In this document: positions 42,163 through 50,073 of the stretch, piece after piece
Layout: each line of letters begins with the position of its first letter
How positions within the stretch are numbered: the stretch's first letter is position 1
Assembly (NCBI RefSeq): GCF_016591715.1
Contig: NZ_AP024109.1
Location: 1,054,001 to 1,118,000 of the forward strand
DNA length: 64,000 nucleotides
DNA from: Mesorhizobium sp. J8
GTDB lineage: Bacteria; Pseudomonadota; Alphaproteobacteria; Rhizobiales; Rhizobiaceae
Direction: 5' to 3'
Position numbers and translations under genes: made by a program
Notes under the pieces: model-generated
What the model was told of the DNA's origin: nothing
Database searches by the model: none
What the model saw: only the letters and a program-made list of their open reading frames with translations

Positions 42163-44036
42163 TGCGGTACAGCCCGTCCTTCGCCCGCAGTTCCGGGCTG
42201 ATCCCGGTCCTGATCGTCCTGGCCGTGCTTGCGCTCGTGCCGCTGCTTTCATCGAGCATGTATCTGCGGCATCTCCTGGTGCTGGCCTTCGTGTTCGGCA
42301 TCGTCGCCTCGAGCTGGGACCTTAGCCTTGGGTATGGCGGCCTGTTCAATTTCGCCCATGTCGCGCTCTTTACCATTGGCACCTATGCGTTCGGACTCGT
42401 CGGCCAGACCCTCGGCCTGTCGCCATGGCTGGGCATAGCCTTCGCCGGTATCGCCGCGGGGCTTGTCGCGGCTCTCATAACGCTGCCCATCCTGAGGCTT
42501 TCAGGCATCTACATCATCCTGGTGACCATCGCCGCCTCACAGGTGCTCTACCAGATCATCATCAGCCAATCCGACATAACCGGCGGCACGTCGGGCATGG
42601 TGAGCCTGCCGGCGCTCGAGCTCTTCGGCTACCGCTTCAACCGCGGCGGCAAGGTCGGTTATTATTACCTGGCCCTGCTGATGCTGGTGGCCTCCACCAT
42701 CATCCTCTACAAGATCACCCGCTCGCGTTTCGGCCGCGCCATCGTGGCCATGCGCGACCACAAATATTACGCCATCTCGCGCGGCATGTCCGAAACGCGC
42801 ACCCGGCTGTTCACGCTGACGGTGAGCGCGGCGCTGAGCGGCGTGGCCGGCGGCTTCTACGGCTCCTACATGCGGGTTGCCTCTCCCGACAATTTCGGCC
42901 TCGGGCTGCTCGGCCTGCTGCTCTCGATGCTTTTGCTCGGCGGCGCCGGAACGATCTGGGGCCCTATCCTTGCGGCCTTCTTCGTGACCATGGTGTCGGA
43001 GGTCTTCGCCGCCTACGGCGCCTGGCGCAACATCATCATGTCGCTGTTGCTGATCGTCATCCTGATCTTCTATCCGGGCGGGCTGTGGGCATTGCTGCAG
43101 ACGCTTCGCGAAGCGCTCGACGTGGCGCGCTCGCAGACGACGGCCAGGCTGCGCCGCCGCTTCGGTCTCGCCCAACGTGAAGCGATGACCGGAGCGCGTG
43201 AGACGATGGTCGCCACCCGCCATGGCAGGATCGCCGTTGCGGACACCGGCGGCGACAAGCCGGCGCTTCTCCTCGTCCACGGCAACTCCTCCGCCAAGGA
43301 GGTGTTCGCCAACCAGTTCAAGGCGCTCCGCGACCGCTATCGGGTCATCTCCTTCGACCTGCCGGGCCATGGCGTGTCCGACAATGCCGATCCGGAAAAG
43401 GACTATAGCGTCGAGGCCTTCGCCGACGTCGCCGAAGACGTGCTGAAGGCGCTCGGCGCGGCAAACCCTTTTGTGTTCGGATGGTCGCTGGGCGGGTATA
43501 TCGCCATCGAGCTCGCGGCCCGCGGCTATCCCGTGCGGGCGCTTGCCATTTCGGGCACGCCGCCGCTCAGGGTCGTTCCGGAAGATGTCGGCCGCGCCTA
43601 TGACGCGACCAGCCATTTCGTTCTTGCGAGCAAGACCTTCCTGTCGCCGGCCGAGAGCCGCGACTTCGCCGCTTCGACGACCGGCCCGAAGACGGCGGAG
43701 ACGCTTCACTTCCACCGAGCCGTGCGAAGGACCGACGGGCGCGCCCGCGCCTACACGCTGGGCAAGCTCCAGATCGTCGACTGGCCGCGACAGATGCGGT
43801 TCCTGCGTTCGAGTGCGGTGCCGTTCGCCATCCTGAACGGCTCGGACGATCCGTTCCTGAACCATCAGTATTTCCGGGAATTGAAGCTTGAGCAGTGGAC
43901 CGGCGAGCCGGACGACATCCAAGGCGGCAAGCACGCGCCCTTCCTGCTGAAGCCGGCGATCTTCAACGAAAAGCTCGCCGCTTTCCTGCAGGCCGCCGAA
44001 GCAACAAGCCGGCATGGCGCCGACGCGGTCGCCTGA
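42162..44036 (+). CDS. LivM-type permease fused to an alpha/beta hydrolase
   Basis: A 624-aa fusion. Residues 1 to about 310 are a normal LivM permease (hydrophobic helices; SWDLSLGYGGLFNFAHVALF; GRAIVAMRDHKYYAISRGMS; end IFYPGGLW). A ~35-residue Arg-rich linker follows, then a complete alpha/beta hydrolase (about 345-612): LVHG oxyanion loop (His373), nucleophile elbow GWSLGG (Ser442), acid Asp562 or Asp563 in NGSDDPF, and catalytic His591 in GGKHAPF. The frame is continuous with no stop between the parts; an internal ATG (residue 342) might also allow separate translation. The hydrolase would face the cytoplasm, placed to process the substrate as it enters. The ATG overlaps the livH stop (TGATG). 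Last gene of the importer operon. Confidence 0.88.
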   Translation: MRYSPSFARSSGLIPVLIVLAVLALVPLLSSSMYLRHLLVLAFVFGIVASSWDLSLGYGGLFNFAHVALFTIGTYAFGLVGQTLGLSPWLGIAFAGIAAGLVAALITLPILRLSGIYIILVTIAASQVLYQIIISQSDITGGTSGMVSLPALELFGYRFNRGGKVGYYYLALLMLVASTIILYKITRSRFGRAIVAMRDHKYYAISRGMSETRTRLFTLTVSAALSGVAGGFYGSYMRVASPDNFGLGLLGLLLSMLLLGGAGTIWGPILAAFFVTMVSEVFAAYGAWRNIIMSLLLIVILIFYPGGLWALLQTLREALDVARSQTTARLRRRFGLAQREAMTGARETMVATRHGRIAVADTGGDKPALLLVHGNSSAKEVFANQFKALRDRYRVISFDLPGHGVSDNADPEKDYSVEAFADVAEDVLKALGAANPFVFGWSLGGYIAIELAARGYPVRALAISGTPPLRVVPEDVGRAYDATSHFVLASKTFLSPAESRDFAASTTGPKTAETLHFHRAVRRTDGRARAYTLGKLQIVDWPRQMRFLRSSAVPFAILNGSDDPFLNHQYFRELKLEQWTGEPDDIQGGKHAPFLLKPAIFNEKLAAFLQAAEATSRHGADAVA

Positions 44037-44405
44037 TATCCAGACCGGAAACCTGCAAGGAGAGCCGGGCGCAACCAAAGAGCTCCAGCCTCCGGGAGCC
44101 CTGCTTGCGGGCGCTTTCGCTTCACTCCACCGAGCGCGTGCCGGAGTGGCTCTGACGAGCGAGCCGGCGCCTGCAGGATCGAACATCTTCGAAATCTGTG
44201 AAAGGCGTTGAAGCCCGTCATACGCTTTGAATGGACACAGGTGTACATTCGCGCTAGATGTGCGCTCGGCTTTGCTTTGGGATGTTCGGCACCAACAGCA
44301 AAGCAGGTATAAGGGGCAATCGATGCACATGTTCGAGCTGGGGACACGGCGGCCAGGTCCTTGCGGTGGAGCGACGTCTCCGGCCTGCGACGACGGTTTG
44401 CGCGC
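44037..44405 (+). promoter_or_regulatory. Promoter region of the sox operon
   Basis: A 369-base spacer with no convincing gene. It holds the operator-like motif at 44232-44249. The soxB frame is open to a TTG at 44361, but ATG 44406 gives the family-typical start. Confidence 0.6.
44232..44249 (-). promoter_or_regulatory. Operator-like motif upstream of soxB
   Basis: On the minus strand it reads AATGTACACCTGTGTCCA. It is identical at 15 of 18 positions to the site at 58788-58805 (AATGTACACTGGTGTCTA) and shares TACAC-N2-xTGTC with 57609-57624. The core ACAC-N2-GTGT is a dyad. Which regulator binds is unknown; the TetR protein encoded at 49388-50050 is a candidate. Confidence 0.5.
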
Positions 44406-45659
44406 ATGACGAGGCAGTACTCGGCGCTTTCGCTCTTCAAGGAAGGCATCGCCGGCCAGACCGGCTGGGAAAAGGCCTGGCGCTCTCCCGACCCGAAACC
44501 GCGCTACGACGCGATCATCATCGGCGGCGGTGGGCACGGGCTTGCCACCGCCTATTACCTGGCGAAGAATCACGGCGTCACCAATGTCGCGCTGCTCGAG
44601 AAGGGCTGGATCGGCGGCGGCAATACCGGCCGCAACACCACGGTGGTGCGGTCGAACTACTTCTACCCTGAAAGCGCGGCGATCTACGGGCTGGCTCACA
44701 GCCTCTACAAGACGTTGTCGACGGACCTGAACTACAATGTGATGTTTTCGGCGCGCGGCATCCTCACCCTCGCGCACAGCGAAGCGGGAATGGAAACCGC
44801 CGCGCGGTCGGTCAACGCCATCCAGGTCAACGGCATCGACTGCGAACTGTTCTCGGTCGAGGATGTGCGGCGCGTCGTGCCGATCTACAATTTCAGCCCG
44901 GACACACGCTTCCCCGTCTATGGCGGCACCTGGCAGCCGAGCGGCGGCACCGCCCGCCACGACGCCGTCGCCTGGGGCTATGCGCGTGCGGCGAGCCGTC
45001 TCGGCGTCGACATCATCCAGAACTGCGAGATCACCGACTTCATCATCGAGAACGGGCGCTGCCGCGGCGTCGTCACCTCGCGCGGCGCTATCCGGGCCGA
45101 GCGTACGGGCATGGCGGTCGCCGGTCATTCGTCGGTGCTGGCGGCGAAAGCCGGTTTCCGGCTGCCGGTCAATTCCTACGCGCTGCAGGCCTGCGTGTCC
45201 GAACCGGTCAAGCCGATCATCGACACGGTGGTGATCTCGCCGGACACGGGCGTCTATGTCAGCCAGTCGGATAAGGGTGAACTGGTGATCGGCGGCGCGC
45301 TTGACCGCATCCCGTCCTACGGCCAGCGCGGCAACCTGCCGGTGCTGGAAGGCGTAATCGCCGGCATGCTCGAGATGTTCCCGATCTTCGGCCAGTTGAA
45401 GATGATGCGGCAATGGGCCGGCATCGTCGACGTCGTCCCGGATTCTTCGCCCATCATCGGCGAGTCGCCGCTGCCCGGCCTGTTCCTCAACTGCGGCTGG
45501 GGCACGGGCGGCTTCAAGGCGATTCCCGCCGGCGGCACGCTGCTTGCCCATCTGCTTGCCACCGGCAGGCATCACGACATCAGCCGTCCCTTCGATCTCG
45601 ACCGCTTCGCCCGCGGCCGTCTGATCGACGAGGCCGCCGGCTCCGGCATTGCCCATTGA
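44406..45659 (+). CDS. soxB: Sarcosine oxidase subunit beta
   Basis: A 417-aa flavoprotein. N-terminal TRQYSALSLFKEGIAG, then the FAD-binding GGGGHGLATAYYLAKNHG, and GTARHDAVAW with His185 at the position that binds FMN covalently in heterotetrameric enzymes. It oxidises sarcosine (N-methylglycine), passing the methyl group as formaldehyde to folate bound by the alpha subunit. First gene of soxBDAG. Confidence 0.93.
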   Translation: MTRQYSALSLFKEGIAGQTGWEKAWRSPDPKPRYDAIIIGGGGHGLATAYYLAKNHGVTNVALLEKGWIGGGNTGRNTTVVRSNYFYPESAAIYGLAHSLYKTLSTDLNYNVMFSARGILTLAHSEAGMETAARSVNAIQVNGIDCELFSVEDVRRVVPIYNFSPDTRFPVYGGTWQPSGGTARHDAVAWGYARAASRLGVDIIQNCEITDFIIENGRCRGVVTSRGAIRAERTGMAVAGHSSVLAAKAGFRLPVNSYALQACVSEPVKPIIDTVVISPDTGVYVSQSDKGELVIGGALDRIPSYGQRGNLPVLEGVIAGMLEMFPIFGQLKMMRQWAGIVDVVPDSSPIIGESPLPGLFLNCGWGTGGFKAIPAGGTLLAHLLATGRHHDISRPFDLDRFARGRLIDEAAGSGIAH

Positions 45660-45673
45660 AGGTTTAGAACAAA

Positions 45674-45943
45674 ATGCAGCTCTTTCCCTGCCCCTTCTGC
45701 GGGCCGCGCGAAGAAAGCGAATTCCATTATGGCGGCGAGGCCGGCAATCTGAGGCCAGACGGCAGTGATGTGACCGCCGAGCGCTGGGCCGGTTATCTCC
45801 ATATGCGCGACAATCCGAAAGGACCGGCCCGCGAGATCTGGGTGCATCTGACCTGCGGCGAGTTCTTCGCGATGAGCCGCGACAGCGTCAATCACAAGGT
45901 GTCCGGCTCGTCCGTGCTTGGCGAAGCGGAGCACGGACGATGA
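45674..45943 (+). CDS. soxD: Sarcosine oxidase subunit delta
   Basis: An 89-aa zinc-binding subunit. Ligands CPFC (Cys6, Cys9) and VHLTC (His58, Cys61) are all present, as is the RWAGYLHMRDNPKGPAREIWVH stretch typical of the family. It stabilises the tetrameric complex. Four-base overlap with soxA (ATGA). Confidence 0.95.
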   Translation: MQLFPCPFCGPREESEFHYGGEAGNLRPDGSDVTAERWAGYLHMRDNPKGPAREIWVHLTCGEFFAMSRDSVNHKVSGSSVLGEAEHGR

Positions 45944-48819
45944 GCGCTTCCCGTCTCGCAACCGGTGGCAGCGACATCGATCGCGACCATCCGCTGAGCT
46001 TCACCTTTGACGGCAGGCGCGTGCAGGGTTTCGCGGGCGACACGATCGCCTCCGCCTTGCTCGCGAGTGGCCAGGCAATCGTCGGCCGTAGCTTCAAATA
46101 TCATCGCCCGCGCGGCATCTGGGGCTCCGGCGTCGAAGAGCCCAACGCGTTGGTCGATGTCGAGAGCGCGGCGGGCGGCGTGCCGAATGCCCGCGCCACG
46201 ACCGTAAAAGCCGTGGAAGGCACGAAGGTCAGGAGCGTCAACGCTTCGCCGACGGCCGAGAACGACCGCAACGCCGTTCTGGATCGCTTTGCGCGCTTCC
46301 TGCCCGCCGCCTTCTACTACAAGACCTTCATGTGGCCGGACTGGCACCTGTTCGAGCCGCGCATCCGCGCCATGGCAGGACTTGGCGTCGTCGATCCAGA
46401 CTGGCAGCCGCGTCAGGTCTCGGACCAGGTCAACCATCATTGCGATGTCCTTGTGGTCGGCGCCGGGCCGGCCGGCCTTGCCGCGGCAGCCAGCGCGGCG
46501 GCGGCTGGGCACTCGGTCGTGCTGGCCGACGACCGGGCGCATCCCGGCGGGTCGCTGCGCCATCGCGCCGGCGAAGTCGATGGCATCGAGGGTAGGGCGT
46601 GGGTCGAGGCGACGGTTGCCAGGCTGAAGGATGGCGGCCAGCTGGTGCTGAGCGAGACGACCGCTTTCGGCCTCTACGACCACAATCTGGTCGCGCTCAA
46701 CCAACGCCACTCCGACGGCCGGCCGGACACGCTGTGGCGTGTGCGGCCCCGCCGCATCGTGCTTGCGACGGGCGCGATCGAACGGCCCGTGCCGTTCGCC
46801 AACAACGACCTGCCCGGAATCCTGTCCGCTGATGCCGCGCTCAGCTATCTGCGCCGGCATGGCGTGCTTGTCGGCCGGGAAATCGTCGTCGCGACCAACA
46901 ACGACAGCGCCTATGAGCCGGCCTCGGCGTTGGCCGCGGCCGGCGCTTCGGTGACGGTGGTCGACTGCCGGCGCGACGACGCTGCGCAAGCGAAGGGCGG
47001 TATTCGCGTCCTGGCGGGTCGTACCATCACGGCGGCGCGCGGTCGCAACGCCGTCCAGGGTGTCCTGCTGGACGATAGCACGGTGCTTGCCGCCGACTGC
47101 GTTCTCGTCTCCGGCGGCTGGACACCCACCGTGCACCTGTTCTCGCAGGCGAAAGGCAAGCTCGCCTGGAGCGATCAGCTGGCGGCCTTCATTCCCGGCG
47201 AAACCATCGACGGGATCGGCGTCGCCGGCGCCGTGGCCGGCACGGTCTCGCTTTCGGAGGCCTTGGCCGGCGGCGTCGCGGCCGTTGGCGACTTCGGCTC
47301 GTCGTCGGCCGCGCCTCGCGGTACGGGAGCGGAAGCAACGCTTGGCGTCGTCAGCCTGTGGCCGAAGCCCAAGGCCAGGGGTCGCGTCTGGATCGACTAC
47401 CAGAGCGACGTCACCGCCAAGGATGTCGAGCTGGCGGCGCGGGAGAACTTCGTCTCGGTCGAGCACCTGAAGCGCTACACCACGCTCGGCATGGCGACCG
47501 ACCAGGGCAAGACCTCGAACTTGAATGGGTTAGCGCTGCTGGCGGACATCACCGGGCGCGGCATGGCGGAAGTCGGCACCACGACCTACCGGCCGCCCTT
47601 CACGCCTGTCCCGTTCGCCAGCCTTGCGGGAGCGCGCCGGGGCAGCATGCACGCTCCGGTCCGCCGTCTGCCGCTGGAGGCAAACCATCGCGCCGCAGGC
47701 GCCGTGTTCCAGGAATATGGCGGATGGCTGAGGCCTGCCTACTATGGTGGCGGTGAAGCCGGTGCCTCGATCCAGGACGAGGCGCGGCGGGCCCGGCAAT
47801 CCGTGGCGCTCTTCGACGGCTCGACGCTGGGCAAGATCGAGGTGATCGGCCCGCGCGCGGCCGAGTTTGTCGACTTCATCTATTACAACACCATGTCGAC
47901 CCTGAAGCCGGGCCATTGCCGCTACGGCTTCATGCTGTCTGAAAATGGCGTCGTCTTCGATGACGGCGTCCTGGTTCGTCTCGACGAGCATCGCTTCATC
48001 GTCTCCTGCTCGTCCTCGCATGTCGCCGCGGTCCACGCGCGCCTCGAGGAGTGGCGGCAGGACCGCTTTGGCCGCGATGCGGTCTATATCCACAACGCCA
48101 CCGCGCAATACGCCACCTTGACGGTGTCGGGTCCGAATGCGCGCCAGGTCGTCGAAGCGCTCGATCTGGGCGCGGCACTGGATGACGCCAGCCTGCCGCA
48201 CATGGCGGTCGCCGCTGGCCGCTTTGCCGGAGACGAGGTGCGCATCGCGCGTGTCTCCTTCACCGGCGACCGCAGCTACGAGATCTCAATCCGAGCCGAT
48301 CGGGCGGAGGCGCTCTGGGCAAGGATGCGGCAGGAGGGCCGCGCCTTCGACGCCGTGCTGCTTGGGCTCGAATCGCTGATGATCCTGCGCGCCGAGAAGG
48401 GCTACATCGTCATCGGCAAGGACACCGACGGAACCACAATGCCGCACGATCTCGGCGTCGCCGGACCGCGGACCAAACGCGCCAGCGAGTTCGTCGGCCG
48501 GCGCTCGCTTTTCACGGAAGCGGCAAACAGCACGGACCGCAATCAGCTCGTCGGCCTTGCGCTGCGCGAAGGCGAGGCGCCGCTGGCGACCGGCGCGCAT
48601 GGCGTCGAGAAGCGCGACGGCCGGCTCAGAAGCATCGGCTTCGTCACCTCCAGCTACCGGAGCCCGACCCTGGGACGCCCGGTTGCGCTCGCGCTCATCG
48701 AGCGGGGAGCGGCGCGGCACGGCGAAACCATCGACGTTCAACACCTGGGTGTCGTGCGGCGGGCGACGATTGTCGCGCCCTGCGCCTTCGATCCGGAGGG
48801 GAGGCGGCTCCATGCGTAA
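45940..48819 (+). CDS. soxA: Sarcosine oxidase subunit alpha
   Basis: A 959-aa subunit. Order of domains: N-terminal Fer2_4-like domain (SFTFDGRRVQGFAGDTIASAL; GRSFKYHRPRG), a nucleotide-binding Rossmann region (VLVVGAGPAGLAAAASA, about 169-185) that holds NAD in known enzymes, and a C-terminal GCV_T-like folate domain (from about 590; EYGGWLRPAYYGG) where methylene-tetrahydrofolate is formed. Full length. No folate-metabolism genes (folD, purU, glyA) are adjacent, unlike many sox loci. Confidence 0.95.
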   Translation: MSASRLATGGSDIDRDHPLSFTFDGRRVQGFAGDTIASALLASGQAIVGRSFKYHRPRGIWGSGVEEPNALVDVESAAGGVPNARATTVKAVEGTKVRSVNASPTAENDRNAVLDRFARFLPAAFYYKTFMWPDWHLFEPRIRAMAGLGVVDPDWQPRQVSDQVNHHCDVLVVGAGPAGLAAAASAAAAGHSVVLADDRAHPGGSLRHRAGEVDGIEGRAWVEATVARLKDGGQLVLSETTAFGLYDHNLVALNQRHSDGRPDTLWRVRPRRIVLATGAIERPVPFANNDLPGILSADAALSYLRRHGVLVGREIVVATNNDSAYEPASALAAAGASVTVVDCRRDDAAQAKGGIRVLAGRTITAARGRNAVQGVLLDDSTVLAADCVLVSGGWTPTVHLFSQAKGKLAWSDQLAAFIPGETIDGIGVAGAVAGTVSLSEALAGGVAAVGDFGSSSAAPRGTGAEATLGVVSLWPKPKARGRVWIDYQSDVTAKDVELAARENFVSVEHLKRYTTLGMATDQGKTSNLNGLALLADITGRGMAEVGTTTYRPPFTPVPFASLAGARRGSMHAPVRRLPLEANHRAAGAVFQEYGGWLRPAYYGGGEAGASIQDEARRARQSVALFDGSTLGKIEVIGPRAAEFVDFIYYNTMSTLKPGHCRYGFMLSENGVVFDDGVLVRLDEHRFIVSCSSSHVAAVHARLEEWRQDRFGRDAVYIHNATAQYATLTVSGPNARQVVEALDLGAALDDASLPHMAVAAGRFAGDEVRIARVSFTGDRSYEISIRADRAEALWARMRQEGRAFDAVLLGLESLMILRAEKGYIVIGKDTDGTTMPHDLGVAGPRTKRASEFVGRRSLFTEAANSTDRNQLVGLALREGEAPLATGAHGVEKRDGRLRSIGFVTSSYRSPTLGRPVALALIERGAARHGETIDVQHLGVVRRATIVAPCAFDPEGRRLHA

Positions 48820-49336
48820 CCTTGCCGAAAAATGGCCGGCGGCGCCCGACTGGGCGAGCGCCACGCTCAGCAAAGGCAGCGTCAGCGTGCGGACGGTTGG
48901 CGGGCTGAACCAGCTTCTGGTCAGCGGCGACCTCGCTGCCTGGTCGAAGGCGTCAAGGCTCGCCGGCGAAGGCGTAGGCGCCGGCGCAATCGCCAGCGGC
49001 GACAGATACATGGTGCGGATCGCGCGCGACCGCCTCCTTGCCGTCGGCGAACAGCCGTTCCCCGTTGCCGCCGGTTGGCACGCGGCCGGTTTCGCGGCCA
49101 CGGTCATGGATGCCGGACTCCACGTGTTCGAGATCGAGGGGTCGGATGTGGAGCGCCTGATCGCCAGGGGCACGGCGCTCGATCCGGCAGCGGCAAGCCG
49201 CTCGGCTTCGATTCTTTTCGCCGGCGTCGGCGTTCTCTTCTACCGGTTCGGCACCCCCGATCGGGTGCGTCTCCACGTCGACCGGGGCCTTGCTCCCTAT
49301 CTCTGGGAGTGGCTCGAACAGGTGCAAGTGTTGTAG
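48812..49336 (+). CDS. soxG: Sarcosine oxidase subunit gamma
   Basis: A 174-aa gamma subunit (MRNLAEKWPAAPDWA; ending LYRF-type VLFYRFGTPDRVRLHVDRGLA). The ATG at 48812 lies eight bases before the soxA stop, with GGAGGGGAGG upstream; the longer open frame is a shadow of soxA. The family is poorly conserved, so position carries much of the call. Confidence 0.85.
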   Translation: MRNLAEKWPAAPDWASATLSKGSVSVRTVGGLNQLLVSGDLAAWSKASRLAGEGVGAGAIASGDRYMVRIARDRLLAVGEQPFPVAAGWHAAGFAATVMDAGLHVFEIEGSDVERLIARGTALDPAAASRSASILFAGVGVLFYRFGTPDRVRLHVDRGLAPYLWEWLEQVQVL

Positions 49337-49387
49337 CGTGGTGGTTTCAGGTCTATCTAGCCGGCGTTCAAACTTGGCCGGTACGCT

Positions 49388-50050
49388 ATGCTCTCCGATT
49401 CCAATGCTGATGAAGTCGTGCGGCGGTCCGGTCTGATCGGCAACACCAAGGTGACGCGCGAGGACTGGATGAGCCTCGCGCTGGAGACGTTGATCTCCGA
49501 GGGCGTGGAAGCCGTGCGCGTGCTTGCGCTCGGGCAGAAGCTGAACGTCTCGCGTTCCAGTTTCTACTGGTACTTCGAGAGCCGCCAGGACCTGCTCGAC
49601 CAATTGCTGGACTACTGGCGCAACAACAACACCCGTTTCATCGTCGAGCAGGCCGGACGGCCGGCCACGTCGATCACGCAGGCGGTGCTCAATGTCTTCG
49701 AGTGCTGGCTGGATGAGAAGCTGTTCAATCCGCGGCTGGATTTCGCCGTGCGCGCCTGGTCGCGCCAGTCCGCCGAAGTGCATCGGATCGTCAACGAGGA
49801 AGACGACACGCGGGTCGACGCCATACGGGCGATGTTCTCACGGCACGGTTATGCCGAGACGGAAGCGTTCGTGCGGGCGCGCGTGCTCTATTTCACGCAG
49901 ATCGGCTATTACTCGCTCGAGATCGTCGAGCCGGTAAGCAACCGTCTTTTCTTGACCCCGGCCTACCTGCTCACGCATACCGGCAAGGAACCTCGCGCAG
50001 GGGAGGTCGAGGCCTTCGCCGAAAAGATGCTGCTGAAAAGCCCCGGCTGA
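49388..50050 (+). CDS. TetR-family transcriptional regulator
   Basis: A 220-aa regulator. The helix-turn-helix occupies about residues 23-70 (WMSLALETLISEGVEAVRV; LNVSRSSFYWYFESRQDLL). The C-terminal ligand domain is helical and unassigned. Located 51 bases after soxG on the same strand and convergent with the CocE gene. It is a candidate controller of the sox and peptide-uptake genes through the shared operator motif, though I see no clear copy of that motif directly in front of it. Confidence 0.9.
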   Translation: MLSDSNADEVVRRSGLIGNTKVTREDWMSLALETLISEGVEAVRVLALGQKLNVSRSSFYWYFESRQDLLDQLLDYWRNNNTRFIVEQAGRPATSITQAVLNVFECWLDEKLFNPRLDFAVRAWSRQSAEVHRIVNEEDDTRVDAIRAMFSRHGYAETEAFVRARVLYFTQIGYYSLEIVEPVSNRLFLTPAYLLTHTGKEPRAGEVEAFAEKMLLKSPG

Positions 50051-50073
50051 CCGGTCCCCCGCCCGCGACCACG

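Noticed and set aside
42537..45656. A 1039-codon open frame on the minus strand opposite the LivM fusion and soxB
   Set aside because: It is exactly antisense to two well-supported genes, has no recognisable domain, and is rich in Arg, His and Gly as expected of a GC-rich shadow frame.
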